A stretch of DNA of 64,000 nt. Source: JAICJR01 sp963848495 (GTDB lineage Bacteria > Actinomycetota > Thermoleophilia > Solirubrobacterales > Thermoleophilaceae). Numbering within the stretch: the stretch's first letter is position 1; every line of letters starts with the position of its first letter. The position numbers and the translations under genes are program-made. The stretch spans positions 248,001 to 312,000 of the forward strand of contig CAWKDV010000003.1 of assembly GCA_963848495.1 (NCBI GenBank), given 5' to 3'. This document shows positions 34,886-44,485 of the stretch, in pieces. The notes below the pieces were generated by a model. The model was not told the origin of the DNA, made no database searches, and worked only from the letters and a program-made list of their open reading frames with translations.

Positions 34886-34927
34886 TCCATGATGGCCGCT
34901 GCCCCAGCCGCCCTCCGGACTTGGCCC

Positions 34928-35254
34928 CTACGCTCGGCGCTCAGCGCGCTTTGCGAGCTTGCGCAGCTGAAGCACGCGAGCCGCTCCGACCATCCCCACC
35001 ACCAGTGCGCCTGCAACCGCCGCCAGGAGCAGCGCGACGCCAACGGGCAGGTGGCCATTCGCGCCGAGGTAGCTGATCTTCACCCGTTGTGTGTTCTCGA
35101 GGATGAAGATAAGGAGCAGCAGGAGGACGACCGCACCCGCGATGACGCCGGTCCAGGCCCCGCTGATGCGGGTCCGGCGGGTCGGACGGATCGGCTCTGC
35201 GGGTGGCCCGGCGGCCGGCGCCGTCGCCTCAGGCGGCGCCTGCTCAGCGCTCAT
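34928..35254 (-). CDS. LapA-domain (DUF1049) membrane protein
   Basis: 108 residues from ATG 35254; a GTG at 35302 is also open. A Pro/Ala-rich N-terminus, two hydrophobic helices (about 36-58 and 71-92) joined by ENTQRVKISYLG, and a basic tail are the LapA/DUF1049 pattern. The C-terminal codons contain a degenerate copy of the GCGCTCN heptamer (34931-34944). The function in Gram-positives is unknown. Confidence 0.75.
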   Translation of the reverse strand: MSAEQAPPEATAPAAGPPAEPIRPTRRTRISGAWTGVIAGAVVLLLLLIFILENTQRVKISYLGANGHLPVGVALLLAAVAGALVVGMVGAARVLQLRKLAKRAERRA

Positions 35255-35480
35255 GTCCCGATCTGGCCGTGTCTCTTCTGAGGTGGAACGAGAACTCTCC
35301 ACCTCCAGGGTCTACCCAGCTTCGGCCATGTGAACCCAGCGCCAGCCGTCCACCGAAGGGACGCGAAAACCGAGCTATCCAAGGACGCAGGGAGGCCGTA
35401 GGGCGCTAGCCCACGGCCGACCGAGGACGCAGGAGAGCGAAGGTTTGCAGCGTCCCCGCCGGCGGACGACCCCCGGCCGC

Positions 35481-36599
35481 TCAGGCCGCCTCAGCCGCGG
35501 CCTCGGGCGCCGCCTCGGCCTCGTCGGCGGCCTCAGCGGCCGCCTCAGGCGCGATCTCTGCGACCGGGGCGCCGGTGTTGGCCGTAACCATGCCGATCGC
35601 CTCGTAGATCTTGGCCTCGATCTGCTTCGCCACGGCCGGGTTCTCGCGCAGGTAGGACTTGGCGTTGTTGCGACCCTGGCCGAGCCGCTCGTCGCCATGG
35701 GAGAAGAACGAGCCGGACTTCTGCACGATGTCGTGCTCGAGCCCCAGGTCGATCAGGCAGCCCTCCGCCGAGATGCCCTGGCCGTACTCGATGTCGAACT
35801 CGGCTTGGCGGAACGGCGCCGCCACCTTGTTCTTGACGACCTTCACGCGCACCCGGTTGCCGACCGCCTCGGTGCCCTCCTTGAGCGTCTCGATGCGGCG
35901 GATGTCGAGCCGCTGCGACGAGTAGAACTTCAGCGCGCGGCCGCCCGGCTGGGTCTCCGGCGAGCCGAACATCACGCCGACCTTCTCGCGGATCTGGTTG
36001 GTGAACATGCAGAGCGTGCCGGTGCGGTTGAGGTTGCCGGCCAGCTTGCGCATCGCCTGGCTCATCATGCGCGCCTGGAGGCCGACCGTCTGGTCGCCCA
36101 TCGCGCCCTCGAGCTCGGCCTTCGGGGTGAGCGCCGCCACCGAGTCGACCGCCACAACGTCGATCGCGCCGGAGCGGATCAGCAGGTCGGCGATCTCGAG
36201 TGCCTGCTCGCCGTGGTCCGGCTGCGAGACGAGCAGCTCGTCGACGTCGACGCCGATGCGCTTGGCATACGCGGGGTCCATCGCATGCTCGGCATCGATG
36301 AACGCGCAGATGCCGCCGGCCTTCTGGGCCTCGGCCAGCACGTGGTAGATCAGCGTGGTCTTGCCCGACGACTCCGGGCCGAAGATCTCCACTATGCGCC
36401 CGCGCGGGAAGCCGCCCACGCCGAGCGCTATGTCGAGCGAGAGGGCGCCGGAGGGGATCGCGGCCACCTTCACGGCCGCCGCCTCGTCGCCCATTCTCAT
36501 GATCGATCCCTGGCCGAACGCACGCTCAATCTGGGTGAGCGCGCTGTTCAGCGCGGAATCGCGGGCCTTTACGGCCTTCTCGGTGTCCGTATCCATCAT
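35481..36599 (-). CDS. recA: Recombinase RecA
   Basis: 372 residues from ATG 36599, with GAGGAGC upstream; a second ATG follows at once. P-loop GPESSGKT (74-81), VVAVDSVAAL (Walker B), the QAMRKLAG L2-loop region and a full C-terminal domain. The tail is an Ala/Glu repeat (APEAAAEAADEAEAAPEAAA), longer than usual. No recX follows. No GAAC-N4-GTTC type SOS box was seen in the upstream 125 bp. Confidence 0.97.
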   Translation of the reverse strand: MMDTDTEKAVKARDSALNSALTQIERAFGQGSIMRMGDEAAAVKVAAIPSGALSLDIALGVGGFPRGRIVEIFGPESSGKTTLIYHVLAEAQKAGGICAFIDAEHAMDPAYAKRIGVDVDELLVSQPDHGEQALEIADLLIRSGAIDVVAVDSVAALTPKAELEGAMGDQTVGLQARMMSQAMRKLAGNLNRTGTLCMFTNQIREKVGVMFGSPETQPGGRALKFYSSQRLDIRRIETLKEGTEAVGNRVRVKVVKNKVAAPFRQAEFDIEYGQGISAEGCLIDLGLEHDIVQKSGSFFSHGDERLGQGRNNAKSYLRENPAVAKQIEAKIYEAIGMVTANTGAPVAEIAPEAAAEAADEAEAAPEAAAEAA

Positions 36600-36724
36600 T
36601 CGGTGCTCCTCGCGTTCTTCGAGATGCACCCAGGCTAAGGACCGGATCGGACGCACTTCCAGACCGCAACGCAAAGCCTTTGCAACGACTTTGCGGATTT
36701 TCCGTAACGGTCGATAACTGAGGT

Positions 36725-38284
36725 GTGAGACGGCGTCTCACAGCTGTCATCGCCCTGGGGGCCGCGGTGGCGGCCCTGGTGACCGCGCTCGTCGCGGCGC
36801 AGGGCGGCCGCGGGCGCCTGCCGCTGCGGGCGGCCCAGGCCGCGCGAGCCGCACTGAACGACCCCACGGTCGCAGAACAGGCCGCGGGCCACGACCGCTA
36901 CCGGGTGACGATGCTCGACTCGCGGCTCGACCGCGTCACCTTCTTCGCGGGGCCGCGGATCCAGGCCGTCGCGGCCGTGGACACCCAGGGACGGGTCCGC
37001 CACGTCCAGTCCTTCCCCCCGGGCGCGCCGCGGTACGGGTCAAAGCTCAGCGACAGCCCGTGGCTGCTCGCAGCGCTCGCGCTCTGCTTTCTGCTCGCCA
37101 CCGCCACCACGCCGCTCCTGAGCCTGCGCAACCTCGACGTGCTGGCGCTGCTCGCGTTCGTCGTGCCGATCGTCGCCGCCGACCACCAGCTCTTCGCGCT
37201 CAGCGTCCTGTCCGGCTACCCGCCGCTCGCCTACCTCTGTGCCCGCTGCGCCTGGCGCGCCGCGCGCGGGGCTGGACCGCCCGCCACCCCGCTGCTCGAC
37301 CGCCTCCCGCTGCCGGGGCGCGCCACGGCATATGCGATCGCCGCGGTGGCGATCCTGCTCGTCGTCGTGGCCACCACCTCACCGGGCGCCATCGACGTGG
37401 GCTTCGCCTCGAGCGCGGGCGCGACGCTGCTCCTGCACGGCACGCTGCCCTACGGCCACATGCCCTCCGACGTCCTGCACGGCGACACCTATCCCCTGCT
37501 CAACTACCTGCTCTACCTGCCCACCGCAGCCATCGCACCGGTCAGGGACGGGTTCGACGACACGAGCGGCGCGCTGCTCGTCGGCCTGGCCGGAGCGCTC
37601 GTAACGGCCGCCGCGCTGCGCCGCGCCGGCGCGCGGATCGTGCTCGCCTGGCTCTGCTTCCCGCCGCTCATGATCGCGGTCGCGGCGGGCACCAACGACA
37701 TCCTGCTGGCGGCGGCGATCGCAATCGCGCTGGCCGTCGCGAGCCGCCCCGGCCGCGCCGCCCTGGCCCTCACGGCAGGCGCCTGGATCAAGCTGGCGCC
37801 GCTTGCGCTGCTGCCGCTCTGGCTCGCGCGCACGCGCGGGAAGCCGCTCCTGCGGGCGCTCGGCGCGGCTGCCGCGCTCAGCGCCGTGCTCTGCGTGGAG
37901 CTCGCCGTCCTCGGCGGCCCGGACGCCTTCCCGCGGATGCTCCACGCGCTCTCCTTCCAGCTCGAGCGCGGCACGCTGCAGTCCGCCTGGGCGCTGCTCG
38001 GGATCGGGCCGCTCCAGGCGGTCGTGCAGGCGCTCACGCTCGCGGGCATCGCCTTTGCGACCGCGAACGCCCGCCGGCTCGCCTCCGATCCGGTTCGCCT
38101 GGCGGCCGCCACAGGCGCGGTCCTCGCCGCGCTTCAGCTCAGCGCGAGCAACTGGACCTACCTCTACCTGCTGTGGCTGTTCCCGCCCGTCGCGGTCGCG
38201 CTGCTCGCCCCGCTGGGCGCTACACCCGGCCGCGCGACGCCGGCGTCACGAACTGCCCGTCCGAGCGCTGGCCGTTCGCGCTGA
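36725..38284 (+). CDS. Multi-pass membrane protein with N-terminal PepSY-like segment (DUF2029/GT87-like), copy A
   Basis: 519 residues from GTG 36725. An N-terminal helix, then an extracytoplasmic region (about 35-110: ALNDPTVAEQ, YRVTMLDSR, VAAVDTQGRVRHVQSF) with a PepSY-like strand pattern, then about eleven hydrophobic helices with YPLLNYLLYLP and AGAWIKLAPLALLPLW, as in DUF2029/GT87 mannosyltransferase-like proteins. It is a paralogue of 44368-46122. The 3' end overlaps convergent pilT by 65 bp. Confidence 0.72.
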   Translation: MRRRLTAVIALGAAVAALVTALVAAQGGRGRLPLRAAQAARAALNDPTVAEQAAGHDRYRVTMLDSRLDRVTFFAGPRIQAVAAVDTQGRVRHVQSFPPGAPRYGSKLSDSPWLLAALALCFLLATATTPLLSLRNLDVLALLAFVVPIVAADHQLFALSVLSGYPPLAYLCARCAWRAARGAGPPATPLLDRLPLPGRATAYAIAAVAILLVVVATTSPGAIDVGFASSAGATLLLHGTLPYGHMPSDVLHGDTYPLLNYLLYLPTAAIAPVRDGFDDTSGALLVGLAGALVTAAALRRAGARIVLAWLCFPPLMIAVAAGTNDILLAAAIAIALAVASRPGRAALALTAGAWIKLAPLALLPLWLARTRGKPLLRALGAAAALSAVLCVELAVLGGPDAFPRMLHALSFQLERGTLQSAWALLGIGPLQAVVQALTLAGIAFATANARRLASDPVRLAAATGAVLAALQLSASNWTYLYLLWLFPPVAVALLAPLGATPGRATPASRTARPSAGRSR

Positions 38285-39347
38285 CGAGCAGCTTGAAGTC
38301 GTGCGGGTGGCTCGCCGCCGTGAGCGCGTCGTCCATCGAGATGCGGCCGGCCTGGACGTGCGCGAGCAGCGCCTGGTCGAACGTCTGCATCCCGTAGAAC
38401 GAGCCCTCGGCGATCGCCTCGGGGAGATGGGTGGTCTCCTCCGGGCGGATGATCATGTCCGCCACGCGGCCGGTCATCCGCAGGATCTCGCAGCAGACGA
38501 TGCGGCCGCGGCCGTCGGAGGTGCGCACGAGACGCTGGGAGACGATGCCCTTGAGCGTGCCCGCCAGCATCGCGCGCGCCTGCTTCTCCTCGTGGCGCGG
38601 GAACAGGTCAACGATGCGGTTGATCGTCTCGGCAGCGTCGAGCGTGTGCAGCGTCGAGAACACGAGGTGCCCGGTCTCGGCCGCCGACATCGCGGTCTGG
38701 ACCGTCTCCTCGTCGCGCATCTCACCGATCAGGATCACGTCCGGGTCCTGTCGCAGGACGCGGCGCAGCGCGCGCGGGAAGGAGCTCGTGTGCGTGCCCA
38801 CCTCGCGCTGGTTGATCACCGAGCGGTTGTCACGGTGGAGGAACTCGATCGGGTCCTCGATCGTGACGATGTGCTTGGACTTCGAGCGGTTGATCCGGTC
38901 GATCATCGCCGCGAGCGTGGTGGTCTTGCCGGAACCCGTCGTGCCTGTGACGAGCACGATGCCGCGCGACTCGTCGGCGATCTCGCCGATGATGGGCGGC
39001 AGGGCCAGCTCCTCGATCGAGCGGATGTCCTCGGGGATCAGGCGGGCAACCAGCGACGTGCCGCCGAGCTGCCTGAAGGCGTTGACGCGGAAACGGGCAC
39101 GCAGGCTCCCGTTGTGCTCGTAGGAGAAGTCGACCTCGCCCTCCGTCTCGAACTCCTCCCGCTTCACGGGGTTCGTGAGCATGAGGCTCAGGGCGTGCTC
39201 GGTGTCCTCGGGATCGAGCGCCTTCATCTGGGGAATGGCCTGCAGGTCGCCGTGGATGCGAATCAGGGGCGGGCTGCTGTGCTTCAGGTGAAGATCGGAG
39301 CCACCCCATTCGGTGACGCGGTCGAGCGCTGCCGAGAGGTCGAACAT
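38220..39347 (-). CDS. pilT: Type IV pilus retraction ATPase PilT
   Basis: 375 residues from ATG 39347, with ACGAGGAG upstream. GGSDLHLKHSSPPLIRIHG opens the N-terminal domain; Walker A GTTGSGKTT, the Asp box TIEDPIEFLH, GEMRDEET and the His box STLHTLDAAETINR define PilT. It powers pilus retraction. No other pilus gene is in the window. Confidence 0.93.
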   Translation of the reverse strand: MFDLSAALDRVTEWGGSDLHLKHSSPPLIRIHGDLQAIPQMKALDPEDTEHALSLMLTNPVKREEFETEGEVDFSYEHNGSLRARFRVNAFRQLGGTSLVARLIPEDIRSIEELALPPIIGEIADESRGIVLVTGTTGSGKTTTLAAMIDRINRSKSKHIVTIEDPIEFLHRDNRSVINQREVGTHTSSFPRALRRVLRQDPDVILIGEMRDEETVQTAMSAAETGHLVFSTLHTLDAAETINRIVDLFPRHEEKQARAMLAGTLKGIVSQRLVRTSDGRGRIVCCEILRMTGRVADMIIRPEETTHLPEAIAEGSFYGMQTFDQALLAHVQAGRISMDDALTAASHPHDFKLLVSANGQRSDGQFVTPASRGRV

Positions 39348-39408
39348 GCTTCTCCTCGTAAGTCGGGCAGGGTCTCCATCGGCTTCTGCGCCGAGAACCT
39401 TGAACCGA

Positions 39409-39990
39409 TCAGCGCAACCGCAAGCTGGCCTGCGGCTCGTAGATCGCCCCCTGAGGGCGCAGAATCGACCGGTAGAGCGTGACCTCGGGGGCGTCGAACG
39501 GCGCCGCCGGCGGGTCCGGCGCATCGAGCGGCGGGGCCTTGCGGCCGCGCTTCACGCGCGCGAGCGTGATGTGGGGCCAGAACGGCCGCTTCTCCGGCCG
39601 GTAGAGCCGAGCGGCGGCCAGCGCGTCCGCCGCGGCCGCCTGCACCACGCCGGCGCGCCCGTCCTCGTCCGCGAGGTCGAAGGCGAACAGCCGCGGCCCG
39701 CGCGGCGGCACGGCCTTCACCCCTGTCACGGCGAGCCGCGGCGCCGCCAGGCCCTCGAGCGGCTCGAGGGCGGTCTGCGCCACGCGCTCGATCTCCTTCT
39801 CCGGGAGGTAGCCGAGGAACACGAGCGTGACGTGGAGGGCCTCGGGCGCGACCTGCCGCAGGTCGTCGCGGCCCGCCAGCGCGCCCTCCCGCCAGCCCAC
39901 GAGCGCCGCGCGCCCCTCCGGCGACGGCTCGAGCGCGAGAAAGAGCCGCGCGCGCGGCGAGCCGAGCCGCTCAGAAGGGCGCCCGCTCAC
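39409..39990 (-). CDS. thpR: RNA 2',3'-cyclic phosphodiesterase (LigT/ThpR)
   Basis: 193 residues. The paired HxTx motifs LHVTLVFLG (His53) and WPHITLARVKR (His140) define the 2H phosphoesterase family. It opens 2',3'-cyclic phosphate ends of RNA. Its start overlaps the end of cinA by 20 nt. Confidence 0.93.
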   Translation of the reverse strand: MSGRPSERLGSPRARLFLALEPSPEGRAALVGWREGALAGRDDLRQVAPEALHVTLVFLGYLPEKEIERVAQTALEPLEGLAAPRLAVTGVKAVPPRGPRLFAFDLADEDGRAGVVQAAAADALAAARLYRPEKRPFWPHITLARVKRGRKAPPLDAPDPPAAPFDAPEVTLYRSILRPQGAIYEPQASLRLR

Positions 39991-41263
39991 CCGCGAGCAC
40001 CCGCCGCAGGAGGTGCATGGCGACGGTCACCGCGCGGTCGCGGACCTCGGTGCGGTCGCCCGGCAGCCGAGTGTCCCGCGCCAGCGTTGCGCCGTCTCGC
40101 TGCTTGACGCACCAGCAGACGTAGCCGACGGGTTTGGCCTCGGTGCCGCCGTCCGGGCCGGCAACGCCCGTGATCGACACCGCCACGTCCGCCTGAAAGC
40201 GCTCGAGCGCCCCATCGGCCATCGCCTCGGCCACCTGGGGCGACACAGCGCCATGCGCCTCGATCAGCGCCGGGTCCACGCCCAGCAGGTCCGCCTTGGC
40301 CTCGTTCGAGTAGGAGACGACGCCGCCGGCCACGTACGCCGACGACCCCGGGCGCTCCGTCAGCCGCGCGACCAGCAGGCCGCCGGTGCAGGACTCCGCC
40401 GCTGCGAACCAGCGCCCCGTCAGGAGCTCGGCAAGCTGGTCGTCCACACGCTTGCCGTCGCGCGAGTAGAGCGCATGGGCGTGGCGCTCCGCGATCAGGT
40501 CCTCGATCGCCTGCCACGCCGGCGCCCCCGGCGGCTCGAAGCGGGCCGAAACCTCCAGCTCGCCCCGGCGCAGGCAGGTCGTGATCTCCACCCGGTCGAA
40601 GCCGGGGATCGAGCCCTCGGCCGTGCGCAGCGTCTCCGCGATCTCCGACTCCGGGATGCCGAACAGGCGCAGCATCCGCTCCTCGTAGGTCGTCCGCGCC
40701 GCCACGGCGTCCTGGAAGGCCTGAGTGGCCACGGCCTGCGGCCACATCGAGTGGAGCTCGCGTGGAGGGCCCGGCATCACCACCACCGTGGGGCCGCCGC
40801 GGCCGTCCGGCGGGGGCACCACGAGCCCGGGGGCCGTGCCCGCCGGGTCGATCGCCGTGGCCCCGCGGGGGACCAGCGCCTGCTTGCGGTTGGCGGCCAT
40901 CACCGCGTCCTCGTCCAGGTGCTGGAAGCGCGTCATCAGCGGCTTCAGGATCTCCGCGATCTTCTGCTCCATCTCCGCGCTCAGCTCGAGCGGGCGCTCC
41001 TGGAAGCGCGCCACCACCTCGCCCGTCAGGTCGTCGGCCGTGGGGCCGAGGCCGCCGCTCGTCACGATCAGGTCCATGCCCTGGTCGGCCAGGAAGCGCA
41101 ACTGGGCCTCCATGTCCTCCGGCCGGTCCCCGACGATGGTGATGTGGGCGAGGTCGATGCCGAGCTCGAAGAGGCGCTCGGACAGCCAGGGGCCGTTGGC
41201 GTCCCGGACCTTGCCGCTCAGCACCTCCGTGCCGGTGACGACGATGCCCGCCCGGACGCTCAT
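39971..41263 (-). CDS. cinA: CinA family protein (nicotinamide-nucleotide amidohydrolase)
   Basis: 430 residues. An N-terminal MoaB/MoeA-like domain (GTEVLSGKVRDANGPWL; VTSGGLGPTADD) and a C-terminal PncC amidase domain (ESCTGGLLVARLTERPGSS; SITGVAGPDGGTEAKP). It works in pyridine nucleotide salvage. The cinA-recA neighbourhood is common in bacteria. Its start overlaps the stop of the RodZ-like gene by 4 nt. Confidence 0.95.
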   Translation of the reverse strand: MSVRAGIVVTGTEVLSGKVRDANGPWLSERLFELGIDLAHITIVGDRPEDMEAQLRFLADQGMDLIVTSGGLGPTADDLTGEVVARFQERPLELSAEMEQKIAEILKPLMTRFQHLDEDAVMAANRKQALVPRGATAIDPAGTAPGLVVPPPDGRGGPTVVVMPGPPRELHSMWPQAVATQAFQDAVAARTTYEERMLRLFGIPESEIAETLRTAEGSIPGFDRVEITTCLRRGELEVSARFEPPGAPAWQAIEDLIAERHAHALYSRDGKRVDDQLAELLTGRWFAAAESCTGGLLVARLTERPGSSAYVAGGVVSYSNEAKADLLGVDPALIEAHGAVSPQVAEAMADGALERFQADVAVSITGVAGPDGGTEAKPVGYVCWCVKQRDGATLARDTRLPGDRTEVRDRAVTVAMHLLRRVLAGERAPF

Positions 41264-42030
41264 GCGCAGGGACGCTGGCCGACCGGCAGCGTCCTGTGCC
41301 GGTGCGGCGTGAAGTCGAGCCCGACCGGGTTCGGCCCCACCGTGAGCGGAACGCGCTTGCCGTTCGCGCTCAGCGTCAACGATGTCTTCCCGAGGTTGAG
41401 GCGGATGTGCCGGCCGCGCCAGGCCTTGGGCGTGGCGATGATGCCCTCGAACAGCTTCGGCGTGCCCTTCCCGCTGTCCACGCAGACGTAGGTCGGCACC
41501 GTAGGCGAGACCCGGACGAGCACGCGCGTCGCCGTCGCGGGCTTGGTCGCGGTCTGCTTCGCCGGCTTCTTCTTGTTCGCCGTCGTGGTGGTGGTCGCCG
41601 ACAGCGCCGTGTTCTTGTTCTTGGGTTTCGAGCCGCCCCCGACGATCCCGACGACGACGAGGATGCCTATCACCGCCACCACGCCGGCGATCAGCGCCGC
41701 GGCTCGGCGGGACGGCGGGCGGCGGTCGTAGCGGGCATTGCGCCGCCGCGCGTTCGCCTGCGGGCTGAGCGGGGGCAGGTCCGAGTCGTCGCGCGGCTCG
41801 TACTGCGAGCGGTATTCCTCCACCAGCCGGTGGGCGTCGAGCCCCAGGGCGTCCGCGTAGGTGCGCAGGAAGCTCTTGGCGAACGTGCTGCCCGGGAGGA
41901 GGTCGAACTCCTCGTTTTCCATCGCACGCAGGTACTTCGCGCGGATCTTGGTCTTCGTCTCGATCTCCGTGATGTCGATCTTCTGGCGCATGCGCGCCTC
42001 ACGGAGCGTGTCGCCTATGGCCTGAGGCAT
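41260..42030 (-). CDS. RodZ-like HTH membrane protein
   Basis: 256 residues from ATG 42030. An N-terminal HTH_25 domain (IGDTLREARMRQKIDITEIE; IRAKYLRAMENEEFDLLPG), a basic linker, one transmembrane helix (about 112-132), a Thr/Lys-rich spacer, and a C-terminal DUF4115-like beta domain. RodZ proteins link MreB to the envelope; whether this cell has MreB cannot be seen here. It lies between ftsK and cinA. Confidence 0.82.
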   Translation of the reverse strand: MPQAIGDTLREARMRQKIDITEIETKTKIRAKYLRAMENEEFDLLPGSTFAKSFLRTYADALGLDAHRLVEEYRSQYEPRDDSDLPPLSPQANARRRNARYDRRPPSRRAAALIAGVVAVIGILVVVGIVGGGSKPKNKNTALSATTTTTANKKKPAKQTATKPATATRVLVRVSPTVPTYVCVDSGKGTPKLFEGIIATPKAWRGRHIRLNLGKTSLTLSANGKRVPLTVGPNPVGLDFTPHRHRTLPVGQRPCA

Positions 42031-42055
42031 AGGCGGCACATTGTGGACGACAGAA

Positions 42056-44485
42056 CTAGTCCGCAGGTGCGCCCACGGGCTGGTCCAGCGCATCGAGCAC
42101 GCGCGGGAGGTCGCCCTCGGTGATCAACACCTGCCTGGCCTTCGAGCCCTCGTAGCCCGAGATCACGCCGCGCCGCTCCATCATGTCGATCAGGCGGCCG
42201 GCGCGGGTGTAGCCGATGCGCAGGCGGCGCTGGAGCATCGAGGTGGAGGCGCTGCCGAGCTGGACGACCGTGGCGATCGCCTCGCCGAGCAGGTCGTCGG
42301 CGTCCGGGTCGAAGTCGCGCTCGCCGTCCTCCTCCTTGCCCTCCACGGCCTCGAGCAGCTCCTCCTTCAGCTCCGGCTCGCCCTGCTTGGCCCAGTGCGA
42401 GGTGAGCTTCTCGATCTCGTCCTCGGTGATGAAGGCGCCCTGGATGCGCGCGCCGCGCGACTCGGATGCCGGCCGGAAGAGCATGTCGCCCTGGCCGAGC
42501 AGCGACTCGGCGCCGTTCTGGTCGAGGATCACCCGCGAGTCGGTCTGGGATGAGACCGCGAAGGCGATCCGCGCAGGGACGTTCGCCTTGATCATGCCGG
42601 TGATGATGTCGGCGCTCGGCCGCTGGGTGGCGAGCAGCAGGTGGATGCCGACAGCGCGCGACTTCTGCGCCAGGCGGATGATCGAGTCCTCGACCTCGCC
42701 CGGGGCGACCATCATGAGGTCGGCCAGCTCGTCGATCACGCAGAGGATGTAGGGCAGCGGCCGCTCGCCCTCCTTCTCGCGCTGGCGGTTCAGCTCGACC
42801 AGGTTGCGCGTGCGTGCGCGGCTCATGATCGAGTAGCGCTCCTCCATCTCCTTGATCAGGTTGGCGAGGGCGTTGGCGGCCAGGCGCGGGCTGGTGATGA
42901 CCGGCGTGAGCAGGTGCGGGATCGACTCGTAGTGGTTGAGCTCCACCTGCTTCGGGTCGACCAGCACCAGGCGCACCTCGTTCGGGGTGGCGCGCAGCAG
43001 GATCGATGACAGCATCGCGTTCACGCAGCCCGACTTGCCAGAGCCGGTGGTGCCGGCCACGAGTATGTGCGGCTGCTTGGCGAGGTCGGTGCCGATCGCC
43101 TTCCCGGCGATGTCCTTGCCGAGCCAGACCGTGAGCGGCGACCAGCCCTTCGGCGAGTCCTGGAAGACGTCCCCGAGGTGCACGATGCGGCGCACCTCGT
43201 TCGGCACCTCCACGCCCACCGCCTGCTTGCCCGGGATCGGCGCCAGGATGCGCACGTCCTCCGCGGCCAGCGCGTAGGCGAGGTCGTCCTTCAGCGCGCT
43301 GACCTTCGACATCTTCGTGCCCGGGGCCAGGCGCAGCTCGTAGCGGGTCACGTGCGGGCCGGTGACCGTGCCCACCACAGCGGACTGCACGCCGAAGTGC
43401 CCGAGCGCCTCCACCAGCTTCGCGCCGGTGCGCTCCTGGGCGCTCGTGTCGACCTTGGTGGTGCCGTTCGAGCGCTTCAGCAGCGCCGGCGCCGGCAGCT
43501 TGTACTCGAGGTCGTCGGCCTCGGTCACGGCCGAGCGGCGATTGCCCTGCGGCGTCAGCTCCTCCTGGCTCGGCGACTCCGGCTTGTGCACGGCCGCGAT
43601 CCCGCTCTCCACGTCGTCCTCGAGGCCGGCGTCGTCCTCGGCGCTCTCTTCGACGGTGTCGTCCTCGTCCCCGTACAGGTCCGGGTAGCGGCGCTGGCCG
43701 TCGAGCGCGGGCGCCTCCACGTGGGTGGCGCGCACCACCGGCTCCACCTCTGGCGGGCCCTCGTCCGGCTCCGGCTGCGGCTCGTGGGCCAGCACCGGCG
43801 CCTCGGGACGGCCCTCGTGACCCGGACGGCCGGAGACGATCGCCGCGAACTCCTGCGTCGACTCCTTCACGCGACGGGTGGTCGTGGTCAGGCTCTCGCT
43901 CGTGGCGCGCACGACGCCGGCCACCGAGGCGCCCGTGAGGAGCAGCACGCCGCCGAGCATCAGGAAGATGAACAGGATGTCCGTCCCGAACTGCTGGAAG
44001 AGCGTCTTCGAGGTCCAGTAGAGGGTGTCGCCGAAGAGGCCGCCGTGGTGGCGGAAGTACTCGGGATGGAAGAAGCCCACGCGTGGCGGGTCGGCCGGCC
44101 CGAGCCCGAATGAGCGCGCCGCGAGGCCGAGCATGAGCCCGATCAGCAGGCAGATCGCGCCTGCCTTGAACGGCTGCACCGACGGGAGCAGCGGCCGCAG
44201 CACGAGCACCGCCCCTACGCCGAACAGCGCGACCGGCGCAAGGTAGGCCACGCCGCCGAACAGGTAGACGAAGCCGTCCGCCATGTACTCGCCCACCTTG
44301 CCGCCGTCCCACCCCAGGTAGAAGACGAAGGCGAAGAAGGCGGCGAGGGCGACGAGGCCCAGCCCGATCAGATCGAGCTGCGGCTGCTCGAGCTCCGGAA
44401 GGCGGGGAAGCTGGAAACCGTCGAGGAGCCCACTCCCGCGCCTACCGCGCCCCCTCTTCTTGGTGGTGCGTCGGCGGCTGGCCAT
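42056..44485 (-). CDS. ftsK: DNA translocase FtsK
   Basis: 809 residues from ATG 44485; the frame is open upstream but that part overlaps the membrane protein gene. Four to five membrane helices (about 38-205), an acidic linker, alpha/beta motor domains with Walker A GTTGSGKS and VIDELADLMM, and a C-terminal gamma winged helix (GSASTSMLQRRLRIGYTRAG) that would read KOPS-like sequences. It moves chromosome ends at the septum during division. Confidence 0.96.
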   Translation of the reverse strand: MASRRRTTKKRGRGRRGSGLLDGFQLPRLPELEQPQLDLIGLGLVALAAFFAFVFYLGWDGGKVGEYMADGFVYLFGGVAYLAPVALFGVGAVLVLRPLLPSVQPFKAGAICLLIGLMLGLAARSFGLGPADPPRVGFFHPEYFRHHGGLFGDTLYWTSKTLFQQFGTDILFIFLMLGGVLLLTGASVAGVVRATSESLTTTTRRVKESTQEFAAIVSGRPGHEGRPEAPVLAHEPQPEPDEGPPEVEPVVRATHVEAPALDGQRRYPDLYGDEDDTVEESAEDDAGLEDDVESGIAAVHKPESPSQEELTPQGNRRSAVTEADDLEYKLPAPALLKRSNGTTKVDTSAQERTGAKLVEALGHFGVQSAVVGTVTGPHVTRYELRLAPGTKMSKVSALKDDLAYALAAEDVRILAPIPGKQAVGVEVPNEVRRIVHLGDVFQDSPKGWSPLTVWLGKDIAGKAIGTDLAKQPHILVAGTTGSGKSGCVNAMLSSILLRATPNEVRLVLVDPKQVELNHYESIPHLLTPVITSPRLAANALANLIKEMEERYSIMSRARTRNLVELNRQREKEGERPLPYILCVIDELADLMMVAPGEVEDSIIRLAQKSRAVGIHLLLATQRPSADIITGMIKANVPARIAFAVSSQTDSRVILDQNGAESLLGQGDMLFRPASESRGARIQGAFITEDEIEKLTSHWAKQGEPELKEELLEAVEGKEEDGERDFDPDADDLLGEAIATVVQLGSASTSMLQRRLRIGYTRAGRLIDMMERRGVISGYEGSKARQVLITEGDLPRVLDALDQPVGAPAD

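Noticed and set aside
36600..36724. SOS box upstream of recA
   Set aside because: No GAAC-N4-GTTC or similar palindrome was found; the LexA motif of this lineage may differ, so no site is claimed.
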